Shown: positions 57,001 through 64,000 of the stretch, piece by piece
Layout: every line of letters starts with the position of its first letter
How positions within the stretch are numbered: the stretch's first letter is position 1
From: Legionella sp.
Lineage (GTDB): Bacteria; Pseudomonadota; Gammaproteobacteria; Legionellales; Legionellaceae
Assembly (NCBI GenBank): GCA_017306715.1
Contig: JAFKHV010000016.1
Coordinates: forward strand, 1-64,000
DNA length: 64,000 nucleotides
Direction of reading: 5' to 3'
Made by a program: the position numbers and the translations under genes
The notes under the pieces: generated by a model
Told to the model about the DNA's origin: nothing
What the model saw: only the letters and a program-made list of their open reading frames with translations
The model's database searches: none

Positions 57001-57078
57001 GGCGGTGGTGGCGGCGATGATGATGACGATAAGCAGAAAAAAGCGAATATGGTCATGAAAATTGCTGAGGCAGGCTAA
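54016..57078 (+). CDS. dotA: Dot/Icm secretion protein DotA
   Basis: DotA is a large polytopic inner-membrane protein, also released as oligomers, needed for phagosome modification. The 1020-aa product has a signal peptide (about 1-20), several early helices, a long periplasmic domain rich in Asn, Ser and Cys (about 170-600) and a cluster of C-terminal helices (about 640-920). The start at 54016 follows the icmV overlap; an in-frame GTG further upstream lies inside icmV. The C-terminal tail (about 965-1010) is a low-complexity Gly/Asp segment ending in a run of five Asp and a Lys. A strong terminator follows. Confidence 0.96.
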   Translation: MKRLLNLILLLVFPSLVLADNSLNFSPPPGDYSVVFLGNLFGVVDGVLSGTGSQIMGSMFGVFNAAVLAIGGIIIMYTLMVSTMNTAHEGQMLGQKWSSIWIPVRSTVGLALLIPKSSGYCLMQIFVMWIVIQGVGAADKVWDAALSYLNRGGVIIRAQQINPASALIAQNSGIGGVATGALDILAGQVCMLGLQTQLQNQRQNYMNMKAKESGPCSGTPNTTMAKFCNSTVPDFIGSVNAVTVQSNNPTASSFSVPMPNLDSGSPYNFLNGICGTIKWNSLRSLALTSDNQFVGMSAFKLSNATSTVGSTTNINGVRLTPAELSTAQMSRAIAIQQMYVNLSSVAQSIVGNAPALSSRNNNNNSNTPFIRDIANQQFGVPYTRNSTVCSTLLLFCTGWGAASGSSGGGTLFSGTEFINAINDYNAIMMPTLNLLTQMNDANNAANERAFINTASSQGWIMAGAYFFNLVKIQGSATQNSATTDSNTGLEQSVFDATRIVSPFGDNNSCNGEFATLCTWFGGNRTPLAQVEALIDGALYVSPNAMNKPSMASNPQRNVIDGQQSSTVYGFANNSVMVQLPGQPGLRPLTFANAINFSVDTSLYTLKPQNFECGKVTIGFFDFCLGALLGNLFYNVIFLFIYNTLIMIFGQVIHQVIMAFLMIPLSGMSDIFTQGVRVLSEPGTNPVVALANMGVQYINFSGNLWIMLLTMAVTSALIPVFGIFIFALMTLAMPLLLAWVGIMTSIGFTTAYYVPILPYMIFTFGALSWLIAVIEAMVAAPIVALGVTHPEGHDAFGKGEAAIMILMNVFLRPSMMIIGYISAIALSYVGVWILNSGYDTAIAFIQQQNTSSATWGADSMPSGTGGYSDWAGIYAFFFSILTYTTMYLTLVTKAFTLIVVLPDKVLRWIGGTPESAGQEAMQWAGEVKDQQSQGIDKTQAAQGQIEKTLGGYGMKGVNKIRGVTGGMGGGGDVSASGGDGGAEATPGGGDGGGGGSGGGGGDDDDDKQKKANMVMKIAEAG

Positions 57079-57091
57079 CTCTAGTTATCTA

Positions 57092-57119
57092 AAAAAAAGG
57101 CGTGAAAACGCCTTTTTTT
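57092..57119 (+). terminator. Terminator of icmV-dotA
   Basis: AAAAAAAGGCG (57092-57102) pairs with CGCCTTTTTTT (57109-57119) around a TGAAAA loop. A clear Rho-independent terminator. Confidence 0.93.
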
Positions 57120-57148
57120 ATTTCACTTGCTGATTAATAGGGTGCACT

Positions 57149-57865
57149 ATGCAAACTGCAGAACTTGACTATTGGGATAATGATCTATGTTGCCGAGGAT
57201 TTATTGCCTATCCAAAAAAGATCATGGATCCCCGCCCAGCGGTACTCATTGCTCATGATTGGGGTGGTCGGGGAGACGATGCATGCGCGAGAGCTATCTA
57301 CTGGGCACAACAAGGTTACATCGGTTTTGCATTGGATATGTATGGTGATGCTCAAGTGGTGGAGGACAAAACGAAAAAACGCAGTCTAATGACTCCGCTT
57401 CTTGAACATCGCACCATTTTAACGCAGAGAATTAAGGCGGCATTGACTACGCTCAGTCAGGTATCCGGTGTTGATAATACACGTATTGCCGCCATTGGGT
57501 ATTGTTTCGGTGGGCTTTGTGTGCTTGATCTGGCAAGAAGTGGTGCACCGATTAAAGGCGTTGTGAGTGTTCATGGATTATTACACGCTCCTCGTGAAGA
57601 AAGTAGCGTTGCTATTAGAGCCAAAATATTAGTGCTGCATGGTTATGACGATCCATTGGTAAAACCTGAGGCTGTTCGCGATTTTGGTAATGAAATGACT
57701 CGAAAGAAAGTAGATTGGCAAATCCATATTTACGGGAATACGGCTCATTCATTTACTAATCCCCACGCCAATGATACGGAAATGGGGTTGCATTTTAATC
57801 CAGTTGCAAATAAGCGTGCTGAGAGAACACTGCAAAATTTTTTAAACGAGCTTTTTATTGGCTAA
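57149..57865 (+). CDS. Dienelactone hydrolase family protein
   Basis: A 238-aa alpha/beta hydrolase. The nucleophile elbow is GYCFGG, with Cys in place of Ser as in dienelactone hydrolase; the acidic residue and the His in GNTAHSF complete the triad. HDWGG near residue 30 shapes the oxyanion hole. The substrate is unknown; the family acts on lactones and esters. Single gene; its stop overlaps the convergent fusion gene by 4 bases. Confidence 0.9.
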   Translation: MQTAELDYWDNDLCCRGFIAYPKKIMDPRPAVLIAHDWGGRGDDACARAIYWAQQGYIGFALDMYGDAQVVEDKTKKRSLMTPLLEHRTILTQRIKAALTTLSQVSGVDNTRIAAIGYCFGGLCVLDLARSGAPIKGVVSVHGLLHAPREESSVAIRAKILVLHGYDDPLVKPEAVRDFGNEMTRKKVDWQIHIYGNTAHSFTNPHANDTEMGLHFNPVANKRAERTLQNFLNELFIG

Positions 57866-59676
57866 TCGTCCTCTTGGTTATTGAGGGTGCCAATCCAAGG
57901 TTGGTCATAACGATAATCTGCGCGCGCCTTTTTAAGCGAGACCCCTTGGTCCAATGCTTGAGCGATGGAATTTTCCGTGCGTTTTATGTTTTTAGCTTTA
58001 GCAATGAGCTCATCGAGTAAACGTGCGGGTAAGACTAAAACACCATCATCATCACCAAAAATGATATCTCCGGGATTTATGGTGATCGTGTTGATACACA
58101 CGGGTTGTTGGATGGCCCCAAGACGAATACGATTTTTTCCTGACCGCATGTAAATAGCTTTACTAAATACGGGGTAATTTGCTTCCCTAATGAACGCACT
58201 ATCGCGCGTTGCGCCGTTTAACAGTGTGCCTGCAAGTCCATGTTGTAAGGCTGCTCGGGTAAGTATTGCCCCCCAGGCAGTACACTCAATATTCCCTTTA
58301 TTATCAATCACCAATATCGAGTCTTTGGGTACCTCATCAATATAGTTGGCTGCATTTCTAAATTCTTTGCCAATGCATTCATCATGGATAAATTCGACGG
58401 TAAATGCGGGACCAAACATTTTTATACCGTGCTGAACAGGCTTAACATCAAGTAAAGCGCCTTCGATGCCGCAAGCATCTAAAGCATCTGATAGTTCACT
58501 AGTACAAAGCAGGGCTAATTCACTTTTTTGCATTGCTGTTAGGCCGTATTTGTGAGGGGCAGTTGAGGTGCGGGTAAGGCGTGTATAGGTGTCTATGATT
58601 TGATGTGCCATTTCCTCGGTAGAGGCTTTGCCGCCCAGATCATAAGTTACATTTTCTTTTCTTTGGACCACGTGCGTGACTGCATCACGAATTGTTGCTG
58701 CTTGGTGCGTAAAATTAAAATGCTCCAGGAGCAGGCTAATACTCAGAAACATAGCGGAAGGATTCGCGCGGTTTGGAGCCAGCAAAGGTGCACTTCCATG
58801 CACGGGTTCAAAATAGCAATAATGCGCACCAATATTTGCGCTGGGTGCAAAGCCTAATCCACCCATAACGCCTGCGCCGACGTCGGAAAGAATATCACCA
58901 AACATATTTTCCGCCACAATCACGCCAAATTGTTGCGGACGACGAATCAACCAGAGCGCGAGCGCATCCACATTGACTATATCCGCCTGAATGTGCGGAT
59001 AGGATGCTGCAGTTTTTTCAAAAATTTCACGCGCAAAATGGCTACTTACCCGTAATACGTTTGGTTTGTCAGCTAGGGTGACGCGCTGGATATTTTTTTG
59101 TTCTGCGTATTTAAAAGCAAATTCATAAATGCGTCGCAAGTTCGGAGCAGTTTGCAAACGCAGGGTGCCACTCAACTCCTGTGCATCAAGGTTCGCCCAG
59201 CGAGGATCGTGTTGAATCACTTTTCGCCAAGCCGCAGGGAGAGGGTGGAAATCAAAACCGGCGTATAACCCTTCACTATTTTCACGAACAATGCAGAAAT
59301 CGAATGGCGCTCCGGATAATGCGAAACAAGGCCGTACATTGGCATATAAATTTAATTGCTGTCTCAATTGAATCAGAGGGGATACATAAGCAGGTGGCTC
59401 TTTTTGCAGAGAGGGAGATAATTCTTTAATTGCTTCTCGTAATGGTTTACTGGTAATGGCGCCTAAAAGAGCCGCATCGGTCTCTTGAATGAGCTTCCAT
59501 GTTGCCGGAGGAATCGGATTGCCCTCACGTTTCCAGCATTGCCAGCCAATTGCTCCATATTGAAGGGTAATTGGAAGATTGAGTATATCAAAAATTGGTA
59601 CCGCAGCGTTAAGCACTTCAGGTCCGATACCGTCTCCTGGAAGGAGTGCAATTTTTAAGTGGTTACGCGATTTCAT
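57862..59676 (-). CDS. Fusion of isocitrate/isopropylmalate dehydrogenase-like enzyme with RraA-type aldolase
   Basis: Residues about 5-375 form a complete beta-decarboxylating dehydrogenase: PGDGIGPE (13-20), RENSEGLYAG, the catalytic Lys in ADKPNVLR, and metal Asp residues in NMFGDILSD. Residues about 380-604 form an RraA/HMG-aldolase domain with VIDNKGN, GTLLNGATRDS (the G-x-RD signature) and a DDDGVLVLP stretch. Both halves keep their key residues. Fusion of these two families is unusual. The usual substrates are 2-hydroxy-3-carboxy acids and 4-hydroxy-2-oxoacids. The gene is last in a minus-strand operon after dotB and overlaps the hydrolase gene by 14 bases. Confidence 0.85.
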   Translation of the reverse strand: MKSRNHLKIALLPGDGIGPEVLNAAVPIFDILNLPITLQYGAIGWQCWKREGNPIPPATWKLIQETDAALLGAITSKPLREAIKELSPSLQKEPPAYVSPLIQLRQQLNLYANVRPCFALSGAPFDFCIVRENSEGLYAGFDFHPLPAAWRKVIQHDPRWANLDAQELSGTLRLQTAPNLRRIYEFAFKYAEQKNIQRVTLADKPNVLRVSSHFAREIFEKTAASYPHIQADIVNVDALALWLIRRPQQFGVIVAENMFGDILSDVGAGVMGGLGFAPSANIGAHYCYFEPVHGSAPLLAPNRANPSAMFLSISLLLEHFNFTHQAATIRDAVTHVVQRKENVTYDLGGKASTEEMAHQIIDTYTRLTRTSTAPHKYGLTAMQKSELALLCTSELSDALDACGIEGALLDVKPVQHGIKMFGPAFTVEFIHDECIGKEFRNAANYIDEVPKDSILVIDNKGNIECTAWGAILTRAALQHGLAGTLLNGATRDSAFIREANYPVFSKAIYMRSGKNRIRLGAIQQPVCINTITINPGDIIFGDDDGVLVLPARLLDELIAKAKNIKRTENSIAQALDQGVSLKKARADYRYDQPWIGTLNNQEDD

Positions 59677-60379
59677 GTCCCAATGCCTCCCAGATAATGG
59701 GTTGACAATATTCTGGATTATCTTGCAAAACTCTCATTCCTGCATGAGGAATTTCCAGCAAACTCATGGTCGGCGCTTTAATGACATTCTCTTTGTTGAC
59801 CAGGTCTGACTGCGCACCGATTAAATGAGTATAGTTTAGTCGCGTGTGCAAAAGAAGGTCACGACTGTCGGTCATAAGTACCTGGGTCAATCCCCAGATT
59901 AAACGTCTGCACGCTTCTTTTTCATTCATAACCTGAGTATTTAAAAGTTCTTTGGGGATGGGGTTTGGGCTAAAGACTGGTTTATATAGCGCCTGTAGGG
60001 CTTGAAGTAAGTGTTGATGCTTACAACAATCAATAACCGCAAGTAACTTCTCGCTTAGTGCTTTGTTCACATATGAGGGGGTGGAAAAAAGGAGTATGGG
60101 TTTATTTATTGCTGCAAGTGTAGGTAAATTTTGCTGCAGAATAATGCCGCCAAAAGAGAAACCGATAAACGCTGCAAAATTCTTCGCTTCCCGTGTCAGG
60201 TATTGTTGCCAGCATGGATAATATTGATGATGTGCTGTCTCAGTTATTTCAGTTAAGGGATCAATAGCATGGATTTGATAATGGTGTTCAAGAAATTGTA
60301 GGGGTCTGCAAATATGGTTTATATCTTGGGCTTGAGGAGCGATAGGGCCTATGACTAATAGTCGTTCTTTATTCATCAT
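59663..60379 (-). CDS. Alpha/beta hydrolase fold protein
   Basis: A 238-aa protein with a Ser hydrolase elbow GFSFGG (73-78, S75), an acidic residue in GAQSDLV and a terminal His in IPHAGMRV. This is a complete catalytic triad layout like that of thioesterase- or ester-cleaving enzymes. No signal peptide, so cytosolic. The substrate is unknown, and only the operon context (aldolase, ATP-grasp, dehydrogenase-aldolase fusion) hints at a small acid or its ester. It starts 7 bases after the aldolase stop. Confidence 0.8.
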   Translation of the reverse strand: MMNKERLLVIGPIAPQAQDINHICRPLQFLEHHYQIHAIDPLTEITETAHHQYYPCWQQYLTREAKNFAAFIGFSFGGIILQQNLPTLAAINKPILLFSTPSYVNKALSEKLLAVIDCCKHQHLLQALQALYKPVFSPNPIPKELLNTQVMNEKEACRRLIWGLTQVLMTDSRDLLLHTRLNYTHLIGAQSDLVNKENVIKAPTMSLLEIPHAGMRVLQDNPEYCQPIIWEALGHEIA

Positions 60380-60386
60380 ATCCTGC

Positions 60387-61286
60387 CTATTTTTGATTGA
60401 TTTGTTTAGCCTTGTAGCGCTTTAAGTCCGCAGTGGATAAGTCTGCAATACCGCGAGTAAATTCATCCATTGTTAACGGTTCTTGACCTATTTGAAGTTC
60501 TTTACGCACATAGTTGGCTGCGTGCAACAATTGGGAAAGATGATATTGCCCTACCTTTATCGCCTCCAGGTAGGATGCAAAAAATTCGATACGTAAATTT
60601 CCGGTTCCTTTACCCATTCCGGCAAGGGATGCATCAACATAGTGCGCTCCCGCATTCATTGCGGCTATTGAATTTGTTTGCGCCAGTCCAAGATTATCAT
60701 GGGCATGAAAGCCAAATGCAGCTGCATATTTTTGACAAAAATTAGAAAATAAATCATAAACTCGTGGAGGAAGCATACTGCCATTCGAATCAGCAAAATA
60801 AATAATATCCGGACGGTAATTTAGGGAATTACTAACGACCGCCTCCAATTCTTCAATAGCATAATAGGATATATGAATAAAGTTTAATGAGGTTTTTAAT
60901 CCAATTTTATGCGCCATTTCAAGCAAGGGGAAAGTAAGTTCATGTTTCCCTTTACTGATGCATAATCGCAGTAAATCAACACCTAAATCTTTTAATTGCT
61001 GTAAATCGCCGATTATAAGGTTTTCTGGATGAGCCATGATCGCGATTTGAGTTTGGGATACATGCTCTCGACAGAATTGGATGTACTGGTTATCACATAA
61101 ACCGGCTCGTCCAATATCTGGGATAGGATTTAGGGCGCCATTACGATAACCAATTTCGATGTAATCGACTGCGGCGCAGTCGAGAAACTCAAGTATGGTC
61201 TTCAGTTGATTATCTGAAAAATGAAAATTACTCCGATGCCCTCCGTCGCGAAGAGAGACATCCAGCAGTTTTATCTCATGATTCAT
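60387..61286 (-). CDS. HMGL-like (DRE-TIM) aldolase
   Basis: A 299-aa TIM-barrel enzyme related to 4-hydroxy-2-oxovalerate aldolase and HMG-CoA lyase. The signature LLDVSLRDGG (7-16), the divalent-metal pair H194-x-H196 in FHAHDNLG, and ADSNGSMLP (165-173) are in place. It should make or break a carbon-carbon bond next to a keto or hydroxy acid. The ATG overlaps the upstream ATP-grasp stop by 4 bases, implying one transcript. Confidence 0.85.
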   Translation of the reverse strand: MNHEIKLLDVSLRDGGHRSNFHFSDNQLKTILEFLDCAAVDYIEIGYRNGALNPIPDIGRAGLCDNQYIQFCREHVSQTQIAIMAHPENLIIGDLQQLKDLGVDLLRLCISKGKHELTFPLLEMAHKIGLKTSLNFIHISYYAIEELEAVVSNSLNYRPDIIYFADSNGSMLPPRVYDLFSNFCQKYAAAFGFHAHDNLGLAQTNSIAAMNAGAHYVDASLAGMGKGTGNLRIEFFASYLEAIKVGQYHLSQLLHAANYVRKELQIGQEPLTMDEFTRGIADLSTADLKRYKAKQINQK

Positions 61287-62362
61287 TTTATTCCCTTGAT
61301 TATGAGCAGCCCCAGAAGGGTAGCTAATAACAATAATGTACTGCGTATATAAAAAGCAGTGCGTTTATTAAAGTATAGTGAATATAGATAGGCTAAGGGG
61401 TGTCGGTAAATGAACCAACGCATTATTTTACGGGTGACCAGGACGGGTTTGCCATACATGGGTAATTCATGAATACGAATACTGGGCACCTCATTTGCTT
61501 CGATGATGACGCCATGAGGATGAATGAGCGGGGTATTTAAATCAACGCATTGAATGTCGATACCAACCAACTTTAAATCTAAAACATTGGCTACCTGTCT
61601 CATTAATTGGCGATTGTAACGGCATACTTTCCCGTGATAGGTTTCATAAGTTCCGCCGCGTGTGGCATTACTGGTGTACCCTAAAGCGACCTTCTCACCA
61701 ACCGCCGGTATATAGTCAGAATTTAAACCTTGTTCGTTTAAACAAATCTTTGCTTCAGCATCAAGAACAATGGGTCCTAAAAACTCATTGATTAATCGCC
61801 GCTCTTGATTGGTTTTATGGATAAGTTGCGCAATATTATCCTGACCATTGCCCAGAACATGTGCTGGATAGCGCGAAACAATGCCAATTATTTTTTGGTT
61901 AAAAACCAGCACGCGATACGAATTTAAATGCGCATGAAATTCTTCGATAATAATAAATTCATAACGGGTAAAAGCCTCATTTAAGTAGTCTTGTAACTCC
62001 GAAGAGGTGTTTATATTACATAAAACACCATTACCGCGTTGATCTTGTAAAGGTTTAGCAACCAAGGGTAATCGTAAGTGATTAATTTCTTTTAGATAAG
62101 AGCCATTAATAAATTCTGCGTGCGTGATAATTACAGCTTTAGGTACCGGAATGCCCGCTTGTTCCAGGAAACGATTCGCCAGGTATTTATGTTGAACGAT
62201 TTTTGTGCTTGTGGTTGGATTTAACGGGGGCTCGGCGCCGCAAAAATAAAACGTGCGTTTTCCTAATTCCAGAGCAAAACCTTTTATATCTTCTATAGGT
62301 TTTACCTTTAAGAAAAGCGCTTGAGCGCTCTTAAAATAACGTAAGGCATTACCGTTGATAAT
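61283..62362 (-). CDS. Membrane-anchored ATP-grasp ligase, cyanophycin-synthetase-like, non-canonical start
   Basis: An ATP-grasp enzyme with the N-terminal helix TTSTKIVQHKYLANRFLEQAGIPVP and, further on, VAKPLQDQRGNGV, IEEF, YPAHVLGNGQDNIAQL and IIEANEVPS. These resemble the ATP-grasp domain of cyanophycin synthetase and related amino-acid ligases. A hydrophobic helix at the C-terminus (about 335-355) would anchor it in the membrane. No ATG, GTG or TTG occurs in the frame between the stop at 62390-62392 and the conserved first motif. The TTG at 62065 would cut off that motif. An ATT (62362) or ATC (62359) after AGGGGA is the best start; a sequencing error is the alternative. It lies directly after dotB. 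Confidence 0.75.
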   Translation of the reverse strand: MINGNALRYFKSAQALFLKVKPIEDIKGFALELGKRTFYFCGAEPPLNPTTSTKIVQHKYLANRFLEQAGIPVPKAVIITHAEFINGSYLKEINHLRLPLVAKPLQDQRGNGVLCNINTSSELQDYLNEAFTRYEFIIIEEFHAHLNSYRVLVFNQKIIGIVSRYPAHVLGNGQDNIAQLIHKTNQERRLINEFLGPIVLDAEAKICLNEQGLNSDYIPAVGEKVALGYTSNATRGGTYETYHGKVCRYNRQLMRQVANVLDLKLVGIDIQCVDLNTPLIHPHGVIIEANEVPSIRIHELPMYGKPVLVTRKIMRWFIYRHPLAYLYSLYFNKRTAFYIRSTLLLLATLLGLLIIKGIK

Positions 62363-62373
62363 ATATCCCCTGC

Positions 62374-63501
62374 CTATTGTTGATAGTCTTTAGCACCTGC
62401 AATAATCAACTTGTACACACGTTCGCTGATGATTCCTTCTTCGAATTTCTTTTTTGCATCCCAAGTCATTAACTGACCGCGTTCACGTACCAGACGACGC
62501 GTTGCCGAAGTCACTTCATTAGGGTCACCTTCCAAGAGGATATCACGAACTTCCTCATCAAATACGAGATATTCGCGCAAAGCTACCCGCTTCTCGTCTA
62601 CAGTAGGTACAAGCTTTTGCCAGATACATAAGCGAATGGTTTCTAAAATATCAATGGTACGTCCCAAGCGTTCCTCACCAGAAAATGAGGTAACCAGACG
62701 ACGCATCGTTTCTGCGACCCCTGAAGTATGCAAGGTGGTATAAACTGGGTGTCCGGTGAGTGCCGCCTCAAGTGCTGCACTGATAGTTTCTGCATCGCGA
62801 CACTCTCCGACCATGATTAATCGAGGTTTTCTACGTAAGGCGTTACGGACACCATCGGCGAAACTGGGCAAATGCCGGGGAATTTCTGATTGGCTTACCA
62901 CGGATGAAATGGTATCAATTTCATCGTATACAAATTCGATAGGTGACTCATAGGTGAGTACTTTGCGGTTTGAATCTTCTTTTTCAATTAAATCACGAAT
63001 AAGGGATGCGAGTAAGGTCGATTTACCTGATCCTGTGGCTCCGGTAATAAAAACAATTCCTTCTTGTGGCGCGATTGCATCAATAACATCATCGGGGAGA
63101 TGCATGGTTTCTAAACGCGGGGGCGTGGTCGGAATTGTTCTTAAAGTAATTTGAATCGCGTCATGTCCCTCGACAAGGCATGCGGTTCCGTTGACCCGGT
63201 AACGATAACGAACGCCACGATTGGGCCGAAATTCATAGTGCGTATCGATATCTCTTCCTGATAAAAGCTGGGTAGTGGCGTTAGGACCATAAATTGCGTT
63301 GATTAAATCACCCAGTTCAGTATTCGAGAGCTTACGGTTAGTGATTCGTAAAAGTTTGCCATAGACTTCGGCATAGATGGGTTCACCAGTTTGAATAGTT
63401 ATATCGGAAGCGTTTAAGCGCTCCGTATGTTCGAGCATTTTATCCATAAACAATGGTGTAAAACGCGTCGGTTCATCTGGCATCAAATACGGATTGTTCA
63501 T
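62374..63501 (-). CDS. dotB: Dot/Icm ATPase DotB
   Basis: The VirB11-like/PilT-type hexameric ATPase of the Dot/Icm system. It has the Walker A GATGSGKS (154-161), the Asp box and Walker B in LIMVGECRDAETISAALEAA, and the His box TTLHTSG. Length 375 aa, close to the roughly 377 of L. pneumophila. GAGAG precedes the ATG. Eleven bases follow the dotC stop. The ATP-grasp gene begins within a few bases of its end, so the downstream metabolic genes may be co-transcribed with dotB. Confidence 0.97.
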   Translation of the reverse strand: MNNPYLMPDEPTRFTPLFMDKMLEHTERLNASDITIQTGEPIYAEVYGKLLRITNRKLSNTELGDLINAIYGPNATTQLLSGRDIDTHYEFRPNRGVRYRYRVNGTACLVEGHDAIQITLRTIPTTPPRLETMHLPDDVIDAIAPQEGIVFITGATGSGKSTLLASLIRDLIEKEDSNRKVLTYESPIEFVYDEIDTISSVVSQSEIPRHLPSFADGVRNALRRKPRLIMVGECRDAETISAALEAALTGHPVYTTLHTSGVAETMRRLVTSFSGEERLGRTIDILETIRLCIWQKLVPTVDEKRVALREYLVFDEEVRDILLEGDPNEVTSATRRLVRERGQLMTWDAKKKFEEGIISERVYKLIIAGAKDYQQ

Positions 63502-63512
63502 GGTCTCTCAAA

Positions 63513-64000
63513 TCAATTGGTCGGTGTTACCGTGGGTTGCCACGACTTATCAGTAATTACTATTTTAGATTGATTCGCTAATTTTTCCATGTTCTTGAAC
63601 TGTTCTAAAGCATTCTCATCTTTAGCAACAGCGGCCCGCCATTCGTTACTGTTTGTATTTAATGCCGGTAAGACAGTGATTCGTAACACGCGGTCATCAA
63701 TACGTAATTCATTACCATCACCTGTGATGCCCAAGTCTGTATGGGAAACATAAGGAGGAGATACCATATTCATCGCTAATAGCTTACGATAAAGAATCAT
63801 TCCAGTAAAATCTTCTTTAATTCGGGCAATGTTTTCTTCAAGGATCACATTAGCTTGATCCACTCCTTTTTTCCATCCTTTTTCTGTATAGACACACCAA
63901 ACGTCGCGTTCTACTTTAGTTTTAGGAAGTAGGGTGTGATTGGGGTATTCAGGTTTTACATAATCTAACCACAAGTACTGACGCCAAGTGGGCGGTGTGG
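63513..64000 (-). CDS. dotC: Dot/Icm outer-membrane-associated lipoprotein DotC (partial)
   Basis: Only the C-terminal half is in the window: the frame is open to the window edge (reading PPTWRQYLWLDYVKPEYPN just inside it), so the start lies outside. The visible part contains no membrane segment. DotC with DotD and DotH forms the Dot/Icm outer-membrane core. The identification rests on the sequence and the position immediately ahead of dotB. Confidence 0.9.
   Translation of the reverse strand, partial: TPPTWRQYLWLDYVKPEYPNHTLLPKTKVERDVWCVYTEKGWKKGVDQANVILEENIARIKEDFTGMILYRKLLAMNMVSPPYVSHTDLGITGDGNELRIDDRVLRITVLPALNTNSNEWRAAVAKDENALEQFKNMEKLANQSKIVITDKSWQPTVTPTN

Noticed and set aside
56865-57056. 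Proline-rich minus-strand ORF opposite the dotA tail
   Set aside because: It is the antisense shadow of the Gly-rich dotA tail (GGN read as CCN) and has no start signal of its own.
1-64000. CRISPR arrays, insertion sequences, integrases, prophage genes
   Set aside because: I saw no regularly spaced direct repeats, transposase motifs or attachment-site duplications in the window. The tRNA-Val 3' end is not repeated nearby.

Overview
The window reads as a chromosomal segment of a Legionella species, or a very close relative in the Legionellales. The strongest evidence is the Dot/Icm type IVB secretion genes. icmX and icmW lie back to back with icmV and dotA (51645-57078), and dotC and dotB sit about 5 kb further on (62374 to the window edge), as in region I of the Legionella Dot/Icm locus. 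The rest fits a moderately AT-rich gammaproteobacterium with cytochrome bc1, the C5 pathway hem operon, sspAB, and an infC gene that starts with AUU.

Layout. 1-147: the end of an rRNA operon (5S rRNA and terminator). 346-2382: an AT-rich orphan gene. 2401-16305: housekeeping genes for ribosome biogenesis (rsgA), tRNA and RNA processing (cca, orn, queH, tgt), zinc efflux, heme synthesis (hemCDXY), a cytochrome c5, dsbB, nagZ, a cyclophilin and a TRIC-like channel. 16451-17489: an XRE regulator, a probable small RNA with GGA hairpin loops (Rsm-like), and tRNA-Val(GAC). 17616-24875: the thrS-infC-rpmI-rplT-pheS-pheT-ihfA translation block. 25299-29887: rplM-rpsI, petABC and sspAB. 29934-37128: nnr-tsaE-amiB-mutL-miaA, a zinc-finger protein and a heptosyltransferase-like gene. 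37157-51619: a more accessory stretch holding an amino-acid permease beside a Rieske oxygenase, two membrane proteins, a PAS histidine kinase with two response regulators (one with GGDEF), an SDR enzyme, a secreted Cys-rich repeat protein, a divergent P1B-type ATPase lacking several catalytic motifs, and a GT-C-like membrane protein. 51645-57078: icmX, icmW, icmV and dotA. 57149-62389: a dienelactone hydrolase and a four-gene metabolic cluster between dotA and dotB. 62374-64000: dotB and part of dotC.

The items most worth following are these. (1) A ~145-nt transcript unit at 17039-17217 with a consensus promoter, a perfect terminator, and three AUGGA motifs, two of them in hairpin loops. This is the architecture of CsrA-sequestering RNAs. 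(2) The cluster behind dotB: a membrane-anchored, cyanophycin-synthetase-like ATP-grasp ligase with no canonical start codon, a DRE-TIM aldolase, an alpha/beta hydrolase, and a fusion of a beta-decarboxylating dehydrogenase to an RraA-type aldolase. It looks like an undescribed small-molecule pathway embedded in the Dot/Icm locus. (3) The P1B-ATPase at 47463-49859, which has an intact metal path but altered DKTGT, TGES, HP and TGD motifs. All functional statements rest on motif recognition by eye; no database search was run.
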